From positions 62,001-126,000 of the forward strand of contig CBDCRK010000030.1 in assembly GCA_965220955.1 (NCBI GenBank): a stretch of DNA of 64,000 nucleotides. Direction: 5' to 3'. The notes beneath the pieces are model-generated. The model was not told the origin of the DNA, did not search any database, and was given only the letters and a program-made list of their open reading frames with translations. Origin of the DNA: CBDCRK01 sp965220955. GTDB taxonomy: Bacteria; Desulfobacterota; Binatia; Bin18; CBDCRK01. How positions within the stretch are numbered: position 1 is the stretch's first letter; each line of letters begins with the position of its first letter. The translations under genes and the position numbers were made by a program. Positions 44,558-52,885 of the stretch are shown piece by piece.

Positions 44558-45358
44558 ATGCCGCGAGCACGAATAAACGGGGTAGAGCTGCAGTACGATC
44601 TGCAGGGAGCAGGTGAGCCGTTGGTGCTAATTCATGGGGCTCAGGGGGACCGAAGTATGTTTTCTGGAACGGTGCCAACGTTTGTTAACCAGTTTCAGGT
44701 TCTTACCTTTGACCAGAGAGGTTCAGGAGAGAGCGAGAAGCCGGATATGGAATACAGTATTGCTCTTTTGGCCGACGATACCGCAACACTCATGAACCAT
44801 GTGGGATTTTCCTCCGCCCATATTGTTGGTGTATCCATGGGCGGTATGATTGCTCAAGAATTTGTCCTGCGTCACCCGCACAAAGCACATTCTTTAGTTC
44901 TTGGGTGTACAACGCCAGGCGGGCCCAAGGCGGTCCGCTTTGGCGGTGACGCTTTGGCTCGGGCTTATTCAACGGAGCCCCTCTCGGCAGAGGAGCGGGG
45001 GAAGGCCCTTACTGAGGCAGCTTTTACCAGAGGCTATATAGAGCAGCACCCGGAGATTATTCCGGCCATGATTGAGGCCCGCCGCCTCAGGCCGTTGGAT
45101 CCAGTTGCACTCTCTCACCGCATGAAAGCCGCCTATGCCCATGACGCCTATGACCGCCTTACACAGATTGCCTGTCCCACCCTGGTGATTACCGGCAAGG
45201 ATGACGTGCTCATCTCCTGGGAAAACTCCCGCATTTTGGCTGAGCGCATTTCTGGTGCCAAGCTTGTGCTCCTAGAGCCCGCGGGGCATGTCTTTTGGAT
45301 GGAACAGCCAGAGAAATCGCTCGAGGCGATTCTAGGGTTTCTTAGAGAGAACTCATAA
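44558..45358 (+). CDS. Alpha/beta hydrolase
   Basis: A 266-aa alpha/beta-fold hydrolase. The oxyanion HG is in LVLIHGAQGDRSMF, the nucleophile elbow is VGVSMGGMIAQE and the catalytic His is in EPAGHVFWMEQPE; the acid is probably in TGKDDVLI. ATG 44558 follows GGGAGGAAGAC; the earlier ATG 44543 is poorer. Related proteins include 3-oxoadipate enol-lactonases and esterases; substrate unknown. It starts a same-strand set of likely catabolic or tailoring enzymes. Confidence 0.85.
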   Translation: MPRARINGVELQYDLQGAGEPLVLIHGAQGDRSMFSGTVPTFVNQFQVLTFDQRGSGESEKPDMEYSIALLADDTATLMNHVGFSSAHIVGVSMGGMIAQEFVLRHPHKAHSLVLGCTTPGGPKAVRFGGDALARAYSTEPLSAEERGKALTEAAFTRGYIEQHPEIIPAMIEARRLRPLDPVALSHRMKAAYAHDAYDRLTQIACPTLVITGKDDVLISWENSRILAERISGAKLVLLEPAGHVFWMEQPEKSLEAILGFLRENS

Positions 45359-45373
45359 AGGGGAGGACTAGTT

Positions 45374-45727
45374 GTGTTTGTTGTTACTAACCGTATCCCT
45401 GTTGCCAAGGGCCATGAGGCCGAATTCGAAGACCGCTTCCGCAACCGTGCCCATCTCATTGATCGGGCGCCGGGATTCATTAAGAACCTAATATTGTGCC
45501 CCGTTCAGCGTCGTTTTAGCCACCAAACAGGTAGATGGGAAGAAACAACCGAACAGGGCTACTACTTGGTGCAAACATACTGGGAGAGTGAGCAAGCTTT
45601 CTGGGACTGGACCAAGAGTGAGTCATTTCGTATTGCCCACAGCAACCGCCCACCAGCGGAGATGTTCGCTGGTCCCAATGTGTTAGAGATCCATAAGGTC
45701 ATCCTGAGCACGGAAAAAAAGGAGTAG
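45374..45727 (+). CDS. Antibiotic biosynthesis monooxygenase (ABM)-domain protein
   Basis: A 117-aa ABM-fold protein starting at GTG 45374 behind AGGGGAGGAC. FVVTNRIPVAKGHEAEFEDR and the final VLEIHKVIL strand are the ferredoxin-like fold; APGFIKNLILCPV and YLVQTYWESEQAFWDWTKSE match haem-degrading HmoA/IsdG-like members. It may open haem or oxidise a quinone-like substrate. It lies 15 bases after the hydrolase. Confidence 0.82.
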   Translation: MFVVTNRIPVAKGHEAEFEDRFRNRAHLIDRAPGFIKNLILCPVQRRFSHQTGRWEETTEQGYYLVQTYWESEQAFWDWTKSESFRIAHSNRPPAEMFAGPNVLEIHKVILSTEKKE

Positions 45728-45749
45728 GAGCGACCCGATATGGTCGCTC
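45728..45749 (+). terminator. Stem-loop between the ABM gene and tldD
   Basis: An 8-bp perfect stem, GAGCGACC (45728-45735) with GGTCGCTC (45742-45749), closes a 6-base loop directly after the ABM stop codon. There is no T run after it (TTAAGAG), so it may only attenuate or stabilise the upstream mRNA. Confidence 0.45.
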
Positions 45750-45863
45750 TTAAGAGTAGAAGCAGTCATACAGGGCTGTCTCTACAGGTCAAAATAGGAA
45801 ATCAAGTCACCACAAAATTCTGGCCAAAATCTGGTTACTAGTGTGTGTTCTAGGAGGCTGTCC

Positions 45864-47297
45864 ATGCAAAAACAGGTCGAGGAGCGCTTCCATGAGATCG
45901 CTCCCAAGGTGGATTTATGCTTACTACGGTTTGTCCATGAAAGTTCCGAGCTTCTCTCGGTGCGGCATAATATTCTTCAGCCGGTTTCGACTTCAGAAGA
46001 TATCGGCGTCATGATCACTGTCCTTGACAAAGGCGGGATGGGTTACGCCGGTACCAGCGATTTGACGGTTAGTGGTCTGCGCCGCGCTGCCGAGCAGGCC
46101 CTAGCCTGGGCACAACAGAGCGCTGGCCGCAGTGTGATGGACTTCTCAAAGGTCTCCTTCCCCCGATCTGATGGAGAGTACATGACCCCGGTCCAGATTC
46201 CCTGGAACGCTGTACCATTAAAAGAGAAGATTGACCTCCTACAGGCGGAGGGTGAACGACTCAAGACCGATGACCGCATTGTCGATTGGGAGGCTTCGCT
46301 CTGGTACACTGAGACTGACAACCTCTATGTGACGGCCGATGGCGGGCGTGCCCACCAGCTCTTCCGCTATATGGTGCCGATGTTAAGCGCCACTGCCAAC
46401 GCCGGCGCCGAGACCCAGACGCGTACCTTTGGTAGGGATGGCTACTGCCGTCAAGGGGGAATGGAAGTTCTCAGTCACGCTGGCTTCTATGATGCTGCTC
46501 CTCAAGTTGCGTCGGAAGCGTTACAGTTGTTGTTAGCGCCAAACTGTCCTGCAGGCAAAATGGATGTGATGCTTGCCCCCGATCAGATGATACTACAAAT
46601 CCACGAATCCATTGGACACCCTCTGGAACTGGACCGTATCCTTGGCGACGAACGCAACTATGCGGGCACTAGTTTTGTCACTCCCGATATGTTCGGCAGC
46701 TACCGCTACGGTTCGGACCTCCTCAATATTACCTTTGACCCTACCAGGCCCGAGCAGTTTGCCAGCTATCGCTTTGATGATGACGGTCAGCCTGCTCGCC
46801 GAGAATATATTATTCGGAACGGTATTCTGCTGCGTGCCCTTGGCAGTATCACCTCTCAAGCCCGCGCGGGTATTGCCGGGGTTGCCAACGCCCGTGCCAC
46901 CAGCTGGAACCGACCTCCCATTGACCGTATGGCCAATCTTAACCTGGAGCCGGGTAACTCTAGCCTGGAGGAGATGGTGGCAGCGGTAGAGCAGGGGGTC
47001 TATATGCGAACTAACTGTTCTTGGTCTATTGACGACTCGCGTAACAAGTTTCAGTTTGGCTGCGAGTGGGGTCAGCTAATAGAAAACGGTAGGCTTACCA
47101 CCGTGATTAAGAAGCCAAACTACCGCGGTATTTCCGCCACCTTTTGGCGTAACCTCAAGATGGTTGGTAACCTCGACACTTTTGCAGTTCTAGGGTCCCC
47201 ATACTGCGGCAAGGGAGAGCCCAATCAAGTTATCCGTGTGGGGCATGCTTCTCCGGTTTGCTTGTTCGCGGATGTTGAAGTCTTCGGGGGAGAGTGA
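45864..47297 (+). CDS. tldD: TldD-like metalloprotease subunit
   Basis: A 477-aa TldD/PmbA-family protein. The zinc motif HESIGH is at residues 247-252 in ILQIHESIGHPLELDRI, equivalent to HEAVGH of E. coli TldD, with Glu255 nearby. The C-terminal half has DDSRNKFQFGCEWGQLIENG and KNPNYRG-like (KKPNYRGISATFWRNL) blocks. ATG 45864 has AGGAGG 7 bases upstream. TldD pairs with TldE to degrade or trim peptides, including RiPP leader peptides; the partner is next. Confidence 0.9.
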   Translation: MQKQVEERFHEIAPKVDLCLLRFVHESSELLSVRHNILQPVSTSEDIGVMITVLDKGGMGYAGTSDLTVSGLRRAAEQALAWAQQSAGRSVMDFSKVSFPRSDGEYMTPVQIPWNAVPLKEKIDLLQAEGERLKTDDRIVDWEASLWYTETDNLYVTADGGRAHQLFRYMVPMLSATANAGAETQTRTFGRDGYCRQGGMEVLSHAGFYDAAPQVASEALQLLLAPNCPAGKMDVMLAPDQMILQIHESIGHPLELDRILGDERNYAGTSFVTPDMFGSYRYGSDLLNITFDPTRPEQFASYRFDDDGQPARREYIIRNGILLRALGSITSQARAGIAGVANARATSWNRPPIDRMANLNLEPGNSSLEEMVAAVEQGVYMRTNCSWSIDDSRNKFQFGCEWGQLIENGRLTTVIKKPNYRGISATFWRNLKMVGNLDTFAVLGSPYCGKGEPNQVIRVGHASPVCLFADVEVFGGE

Positions 47298-47301
47298 CAC
47301 T

Positions 47302-48624
47302 ATGCAGGATTATTTTTATCAGCTTGCTGACCAGCTTACCTCTCTTCTGCAGGGAGATGAGGTTTACACCTGTACCTTTACTGCTGAGGATTCAGACTTT
47401 GTGCGCTTCAATCATAGCGCTATACGTCAAGCCGGGGCGGTAACTCAGCGCTACCTCGATGTTGATTTGATCAGCGGAATGCATCATGCTTCGGGGGATA
47501 TATCGCTGTCAGGCGACTTGCAGGTTGACGGTACCCGGGTTGCTGAGCTTTTAGCAGGATTGCGCGATAAACTGACTCACCTTCCCGACGATCCTCACCT
47601 ACTTTATGCCACCGAAGTGCACTCCAGTGAACAGCACGGTGAGAATTGTCTACCAGACAGTACCGCGGCGGTTGCCGCCATTTTAGAAGCGGGACGCGGT
47701 CGAGATCTAGTCGGCATTTACGCTGCTGGCGGCATTCATTCTGGATTTGCTAACTCCTTCGGCCAGCGCAATTGGTTCTCAAGCTACAGTTACAACTTTG
47801 ACTGGAGCTTCTATCTCCAGGGCGATAAAGCAGTGAAAGCCAGTTATGCCGGTTTTGTGTGGGACCCCGTAGAGTTTACGTATAAAGTAGCCTCGGCCGT
47901 AGAGCAGCTCAAGGTACTCTCCCATTCGCCTTATACTGTCGAGCCCGGGCGCTACCGGGTTTACCTGGCTCCTGCTGCTCTCTATGAAATTGTAGAATTG
48001 CTGAGCTGGGGTGGGTTTGGCCTCAAGGATCACCGTACCAAACAAACTACTCTGCTAAAGATGATCGAGGCGGGAGTTCGTCTTCACCCGGCTGTAAGCA
48101 TCCTAGAGAACACCCGCGACGGGGTTACGCCTAACTTCCAAGAAATGGGGTTCATCAAGCCAGATCAGGTGATGCTTATTGAGAATGGTGGTTTTTGTAA
48201 CTGCTTGGTGTCACCGCGTTCTACCAAGGAGTACAATGTGCCGACTAACGGCGCCTCCAGCAGGGAAGCGCCCAAGTCTGTGGAGATAAGCGCGGGTGAT
48301 ATTCCGGTTGATGAAATGTTGCATCGGCTGGATACTGGCATTTATATCAACAACCTTTGGTACCTCAACTATTCTGATCGGGTTGCCTGCCGCCTGACAG
48401 GTATGACCCGTTTTGCCACTTTCTGGGTCAAGAATGGTGCTATCCAGGCGCCGCTCAACGTCATGCGCTTTGATGAAACTATTTATCGCATGTTGGGAGA
48501 GAACCTTCTGGGTCTGACCGCCGAGCGCGATTTGATCCTGGACTCGAACACCTATTATGCGCGATCGACAGGCAGTGGCCGGATGCCAGGGGCACTAGTG
48601 GAGGATTTTACCTTTACTCTCTAG
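47302..48624 (+). CDS. tldE: TldE/PmbA-like subunit
   Basis: A 440-aa homologue of TldD lacking the HExxxH motif, as expected for TldE. It keeps family blocks such as VEPGRYRVYLAPAALYEIVE, GLKDHRTKQTTL and the final MPGALVEDFTFTL. ATG 47302 is 4 bases after tldD and preceded by GGGGGAGAG. The two should form a heterodimer. It is more divergent from E. coli PmbA than typical housekeeping copies, so the pair may have a specialised substrate. Confidence 0.88.
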   Translation: MQDYFYQLADQLTSLLQGDEVYTCTFTAEDSDFVRFNHSAIRQAGAVTQRYLDVDLISGMHHASGDISLSGDLQVDGTRVAELLAGLRDKLTHLPDDPHLLYATEVHSSEQHGENCLPDSTAAVAAILEAGRGRDLVGIYAAGGIHSGFANSFGQRNWFSSYSYNFDWSFYLQGDKAVKASYAGFVWDPVEFTYKVASAVEQLKVLSHSPYTVEPGRYRVYLAPAALYEIVELLSWGGFGLKDHRTKQTTLLKMIEAGVRLHPAVSILENTRDGVTPNFQEMGFIKPDQVMLIENGGFCNCLVSPRSTKEYNVPTNGASSREAPKSVEISAGDIPVDEMLHRLDTGIYINNLWYLNYSDRVACRLTGMTRFATFWVKNGAIQAPLNVMRFDETIYRMLGENLLGLTAERDLILDSNTYYARSTGSGRMPGALVEDFTFTL

Positions 48625-48666
48625 ATATTGTAAGCATCCAAGGACAATAAGGTCAAGGGAGGGATT

Positions 48667-49701
48667 ATGGCAGAAAAACAGCTCACCAAGGACCAGCAAG
48701 CGCGAACGCTACGAGGCTGGATGTTGGGACTGCATGCGACCCACATTATCGACATTGGCGGGAGGCTTGGCTACTTTGCTGGACTCAACCATCGAGGGGG
48801 AGTAGCCACTGCCCAGGGGCTAGCCACTGATTTAGGACTGGATTCCTGGCGCACCGAGGTATGGTGTCGGGCAGCGTGTGCTGTAGGTGTGTTAGCCTAT
48901 AAAGAGGGTAGGGGTTTTACCTTTGCTCCCTTTATGGACGAATTACTTGGCGAGGAGTCCCCGGAGTTGTTGACAACGCATGTCCTGGCCAGTCTTTCTC
49001 GGGATTTTGTTGCTTACCCAGAAGCGTTTCGCAGTGGGGCAATAAAGACCTTTCATGACCATGACGAAGATTTTTTCTTTCATCAGAGCCACATCTCGGC
49101 ACTGCGGGCACCAGGAATTGTTGCCGCCGCGCGTAAACTGCCAGGGATGGAAGCACGTCTGAGTAGGGGTGGCAGAGTGATGGATGTGGGCTCGGGTAGT
49201 GGTACAGTGTTGGTGCGGTTTGCTGAGGAGTTTCCCGCCTGCCAGGTAGTCGGGATAGAACCCTTACCGTACTTCATTGACTGCTCGCGCCGTCTCATTC
49301 ACGAGCGCGGGCTTAATGATCGGGTGCGAGTTGAACCTATTGGGGGCGAAAAAATTGCCTTTGATCAGGAGTTTGATTTAATCACTATGGTGCAAGTTTT
49401 CCACGAGTTGCCTGACCGTGCCAAGACCGATATTCTGCATCGCTGCCAGCGAAGTTTAAAACCTGGAGGAGTACTCCTAGTCGTTGATCGCTGCTCCCCG
49501 GAAAATGGCGACGAGCTTCGCGACCGGCATTTCACTATGAGCATTCTGGAGCAGTGGTTTGAGGTAACCTGGGGTAACATTGTCAACACTCGTACCGAGA
49601 TCTTGCAAATGCTGCAAGACGAAGGATTCACCGTTGCCTTGGAAGACACCGACTTAGTCCCCACTTATTGGACATTTGCGGCTGAAAAGCCAGTGTTATA
49701 A
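48667..49701 (+). CDS. SAM-dependent methyltransferase with N-terminal winged-helix domain
   Basis: A 344-aa protein. Residues ~1-90 resemble the dimerisation/winged-helix domain of O-methyltransferases (LATDLGLDSWRTEVWCRAAC). Residues ~165-330 are a class I SAM domain with VMDVGSGSGTVLVRFAEEFP, a VVGIEPLP acidic loop and the LKPGGVLLVVDRC motif. Such enzymes methylate phenolic or other small-molecule hydroxyls in secondary metabolism. Acceptor unknown. RBS: AAGGGAGGG 6-7 bases before the ATG. Confidence 0.85.
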   Translation: MAEKQLTKDQQARTLRGWMLGLHATHIIDIGGRLGYFAGLNHRGGVATAQGLATDLGLDSWRTEVWCRAACAVGVLAYKEGRGFTFAPFMDELLGEESPELLTTHVLASLSRDFVAYPEAFRSGAIKTFHDHDEDFFFHQSHISALRAPGIVAAARKLPGMEARLSRGGRVMDVGSGSGTVLVRFAEEFPACQVVGIEPLPYFIDCSRRLIHERGLNDRVRVEPIGGEKIAFDQEFDLITMVQVFHELPDRAKTDILHRCQRSLKPGGVLLVVDRCSPENGDELRDRHFTMSILEQWFEVTWGNIVNTRTEILQMLQDEGFTVALEDTDLVPTYWTFAAEKPVL

Positions 49702-49715
49702 AGAAAGGAGAAATA

Positions 49716-50576
49716 ATGATGACTACACCCTGGACCCATGAAACCGCCGTTGTAAACGGCTTTCGTATGCACTATGTCATTGCGGGATCAGGCTACCCAC
49801 TGGTTTTTCTGCACGGCTGGCCACAGACCTGGTTTGAATGGCGTAAAATTATTCCTCCCCTGGCCGAGCATTTTACCGTGCTGGCTCCGGACCTGCGGGG
49901 CTTAGGGGATTCGCAGCGGCCGCTCATAGGCTATGACAAACGTACCCTGGCCTCAGATGTCTACGAGTTGACTCGCTTGTTGGGCTTTAAGCAAATGGGT
50001 CTGACCGGTCATGATTGGGGCGGGCTAGTAGCCTATTTCTTGGCTTATGACCATCCTGAGGTGGTCGAGCGGTTAATGATTTTGGACATGATTCCCGGGT
50101 TAGCCCGTAAGGGGGAGAAGATTGACCTTAACTTTGCCCGGTTTGCCTGGCATGTTTTTTTTCATGCTGGCATGCCCGACCTGGCCGAGCGTCTAGTGAG
50201 TGGAAACGTTGAGACCTATCTCAGGCACTTTTACAGTCAGCTTTCCTATAATCCGGCTCTGTTTACCTCTGAGGAGGTGGCGGAGTTTGTCCGGGCCTAC
50301 TCCCAGCCAGGAGCGCTTCGCGCCGGGTTTCAGTATTACCGGGCCGGTCTAGATGAAGACGTCGAGGAAATGAGTACCTGTACCAAGAAACTGAGTATGC
50401 CTGTGCTTGCCTGGGGAGGAGAGGCAGTGCTGGGAGCTGTGGATACTGTCTGGAAGACGGTAGCTGATAATGTACAAGGCGGGGTAGTAGAGCGCTGCGG
50501 ACACTTTATTGCCGAGGAGCAGCCAGAGTTTGTAGTACAACAGGCTAGGGAATTCTTTGGGCCACTGCGGAAGTAA
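49716..50576 (+). CDS. Alpha/beta hydrolase, epoxide hydrolase/dehalogenase-like
   Basis: A 286-aa alpha/beta hydrolase. FLHGWPQTWFEWRKIIPPLA carries the HGxP oxyanion motif of epoxide hydrolases, and the nucleophile elbow GHDWGGLVAYFLA has Asp instead of Ser. The catalytic His is in RCGHFIAEEQPE. Asp nucleophiles are typical of soluble epoxide hydrolases and haloalkane dehalogenases. It follows the methyltransferase by 14 bases (AGAAAGGAGAAAT before the start). Confidence 0.86.
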   Translation: MMTTPWTHETAVVNGFRMHYVIAGSGYPLVFLHGWPQTWFEWRKIIPPLAEHFTVLAPDLRGLGDSQRPLIGYDKRTLASDVYELTRLLGFKQMGLTGHDWGGLVAYFLAYDHPEVVERLMILDMIPGLARKGEKIDLNFARFAWHVFFHAGMPDLAERLVSGNVETYLRHFYSQLSYNPALFTSEEVAEFVRAYSQPGALRAGFQYYRAGLDEDVEEMSTCTKKLSMPVLAWGGEAVLGAVDTVWKTVADNVQGGVVERCGHFIAEEQPEFVVQQAREFFGPLRK

Positions 50577-50607
50577 TGCTGAACGCTTAGTGGCCCGTGA
50601 GGATGTA

Positions 50608-50664
50608 ATGGTCTGCCCTAGCTGCCGGCATGAGAACCCGGAGGGGGCTTGCCCGTTGCGGTAG
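50608..50664 (+). pseudogene. Zinc-ribbon gene relic (18 codons)
   Basis: ATG 50608 opens MVCPSCRHENPEGACPLR and then hits TAG at 50662. CPSCRHENPEGA is the usual start of double-zinc-ribbon proteins, for example those heading class III adenylate cyclase-like genes. After the stop the frame continues NHCGL, as if the second knuckle once followed. The body of the gene is gone; pyrD begins 23 bases later. Confidence 0.5.
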
Positions 50665-50687
50665 AATCACTGTGGGCTTGATCTTTG

Positions 50688-51794
50688 ATGCTCTACCCCC
50701 TACTATGCCCCTTCTTTTTTACCCTTGATCCGGAGCAAGCTCATTATCTTGCTCTTAATGCCCTGGCCCTGCTGCAGACGGTTCCTTCGCTTCGGCGCAC
50801 TGCGATCCGACCACTAACAGATGAGCGGCTTGCTCAAGACCTCTGGGGTTTATACTTCCCTAACCCTGTGGGTTTAGCGGCAGGATACGATAAGAACGCC
50901 CGTGTGCCCCTAGTCTGGTCAGCTCTGGGATTTGGCTTTGCCGAGCTGGGGACAATCACTGCCCAGCCACAAGAAGGAAATCCACGCCCGCGAATCTTTC
51001 GTCTGGAAAAGGATAAAGCCTTAATAAACCGTCTGGGATTTAACAACGAGGGAGCAGAGGCCGTTGCTAACCGCCTAACCCGTCTTCTTTCTCCTTCAAT
51101 TCCCCATGCCATCCCTTTAGGCTTTAACATTGGAAAATCCCGTGCGGTATCTCTAGATGAGGCAGTGGCAGACTACAAGCTCAGTTTTACCCACCTTTTT
51201 CCTTTTGCTGACTACTTTGTGGTCAACGTGAGCTCTCCCAATACACCTGAGCTAAGACGGCTGCAGGAAACCGAGCGTTTAGGTCAGCTTCTAGAGGCGT
51301 TGCTTGCCCAGAACCAGCTCTTGGCTTCAGAGAAGGGAGTGAGACCGCGCCCCATTCTGGTAAAGATTGCTCCTGATCTTGACCAGGAGGCTATTTATGA
51401 GGTTGCTCGTAACGTTAAGGCGGTCGGGGTAGCCGGCTTGATTGCCACTAACACTACCCTCTCTCGACCTTCGTTACGTTCATCGCTTCGGCGTACTGCC
51501 GTCCATGAAGAAGGAGGCCTCAGTGGGCGACCACTGACAAAGCGGGCCACAGAGGTCATTCGTCTCCTCTTTCGAGCAACCGAGGGAGGGCTGCCCATTA
51601 TTGGTGTGGGTGGGGTTTTTTCGGCTGAGGATGCCTATGAGAAAATCCGTGCTGGCGCTTCTTTGGTTCAGGTATACACTGGCCTTATCTACGAAGGCCC
51701 ATTTTTGCCCAGGCGCCTTGTCCGTGGACTCTTGCGGCTTCTTGAAAGAGATAGCTTAGATCACCTTGGCCAGGCGCTGGGAAAGGATGCCTAA
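50688..51794 (+). CDS. pyrD: Dihydroorotate dehydrogenase (quinone), class 2
   Basis: PyrD (368 aa) oxidises dihydroorotate to orotate on the inner membrane. The class 2 N-terminal helix pair LLCPFFFTLDPEQAHYLALN is present, followed by NPVGLAAGYDKNA, the catalytic Ser region VVNVSSPNTPELRRLQ and the FMN phosphate site GVGGVFSAEDAYEKIRAGAS. ATG 50688 is preferred to TTG 50685. Its stop overlaps the end of the opposite-strand DUF3731 frame by 4 bases. Confidence 0.96.
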   Translation: MLYPLLCPFFFTLDPEQAHYLALNALALLQTVPSLRRTAIRPLTDERLAQDLWGLYFPNPVGLAAGYDKNARVPLVWSALGFGFAELGTITAQPQEGNPRPRIFRLEKDKALINRLGFNNEGAEAVANRLTRLLSPSIPHAIPLGFNIGKSRAVSLDEAVADYKLSFTHLFPFADYFVVNVSSPNTPELRRLQETERLGQLLEALLAQNQLLASEKGVRPRPILVKIAPDLDQEAIYEVARNVKAVGVAGLIATNTTLSRPSLRSSLRRTAVHEEGGLSGRPLTKRATEVIRLLFRATEGGLPIIGVGGVFSAEDAYEKIRAGASLVQVYTGLIYEGPFLPRRLVRGLLRLLERDSLDHLGQALGKDA

Positions 51795-52885
51795 TTCTCT
51801 CGGATGCGTAGTCCCGCAGGTAAAGGCTCATCCATAATCCGAGCCTGTTCTTCAACCTTAAGAGGAACCGCCTCCAGGAGCAGCTTGGTCCAGCGGGCCT
51901 TAGCAGGAAAAGTCGAGACTCGCTCTGCCAGGCGTTGGCGCACCCCTTCGTCCAGATCTCGCTCCCTATCTCCCACACAGCGCGCTAGTTGCACAAGCAT
52001 AAAGGCAGTGGCATCAGGTTTACGCCATTCCACACGCAGCAGCCGTTCGATCCAATCCTCGACTGTGTTCTTTCGCACCACACAGTTGAGGGGTCCATAT
52101 AATGGAGTACGTGCTCCCAACCGTGTGAGCGCCCAGATCTCCTGATCTGTGGCTTTTCTTTTTTCTAGGGAGCGTACCAGAACCTTGCCCAGCTCAGCTT
52201 TGGCTTCGGCAGACAAATGCTCGCAGCTTCCCATCACCTGCCACATCTCTCGGATTTCTTGTTCCCCCACTTTAGAACGACCGGTAGTAATCTTGGCCTT
52301 TAAATGCGGCAGGAGCCAGGGAGCAATCTCGTTATACAGATGGGTCTGCTGGGCTCGGTTCAGGCCTCCGGCCGCCCGTCTCCACAAACTCCACCACTCT
52401 GCCCGGCATTGTACTGTATTGGTAAAGCGTACTCCAACAGGGAATATTTTCCACAGCTGTTGGATGCGCCAGGCATCGGTAGGATGTCCGAAGCCGGGCC
52501 GGAGGCAAAAGCCAATTAAGTTTAACCAGCGAGCCTCGTATTCAGCCCCGCGCGAGCGTTGTTCTTCGAGTTCCCACAACATGTCCCAGAGCCGGCGGAT
52601 AGCAGTAAGCGGCCAGCTATCCTTGCGGTAGCCAAGGGTCTGTTCCAGGGTACGGACAAGAGTGATCGGATCTGCTCCGGATTGAGTCGGGAGCGATGTA
52701 GAGGGTTGGTAGACACTGCGGAGGATACGGGAAGCTTCCTCCAGAAGCGATTCGTCGATAATCCGTTCTTCTACCTGTGTGGCCGCTGTCGATATGGGCT
52801 TTTGTGTGGGGCTGCCTACTACCGTGTCCTTCGCCACGGAGTTGAAACTGTAGGCGCCAGCGATGAGGAGTCTTCTGTGAAACAC
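51791..52885 (-). CDS. DUF3731-like C-terminal part of the second Hsp70 (displaced frame)
   Basis: From about 52845 downward this frame encodes a helical domain of ~345 residues (from KDTVVGSPTQKPISTAATQV to the end GLRIREN) rich in Trp and Arg: GFGHPTDAWRIQQLWKIFPV, WRRAAGGLNRAQQTHLYNEI. It resembles DUF3731, a domain normally fused behind an Hsp70 ATPase. The first ~12 codons before it are not homologous to anything and overlap the Hsp70 frame, so this is most likely the C-terminus of the upstream Hsp70 separated by a frameshift, not an independent gene. Confidence 0.7.
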   Translation of the reverse strand: MFHRRLLIAGAYSFNSVAKDTVVGSPTQKPISTAATQVEERIIDESLLEEASRILRSVYQPSTSLPTQSGADPITLVRTLEQTLGYRKDSWPLTAIRRLWDMLWELEEQRSRGAEYEARWLNLIGFCLRPGFGHPTDAWRIQQLWKIFPVGVRFTNTVQCRAEWWSLWRRAAGGLNRAQQTHLYNEIAPWLLPHLKAKITTGRSKVGEQEIREMWQVMGSCEHLSAEAKAELGKVLVRSLEKRKATDQEIWALTRLGARTPLYGPLNCVVRKNTVEDWIERLLRVEWRKPDATAFMLVQLARCVGDRERDLDEGVRQRLAERVSTFPAKARWTKLLLEAVPLKVEEQARIMDEPLPAGLRIREN

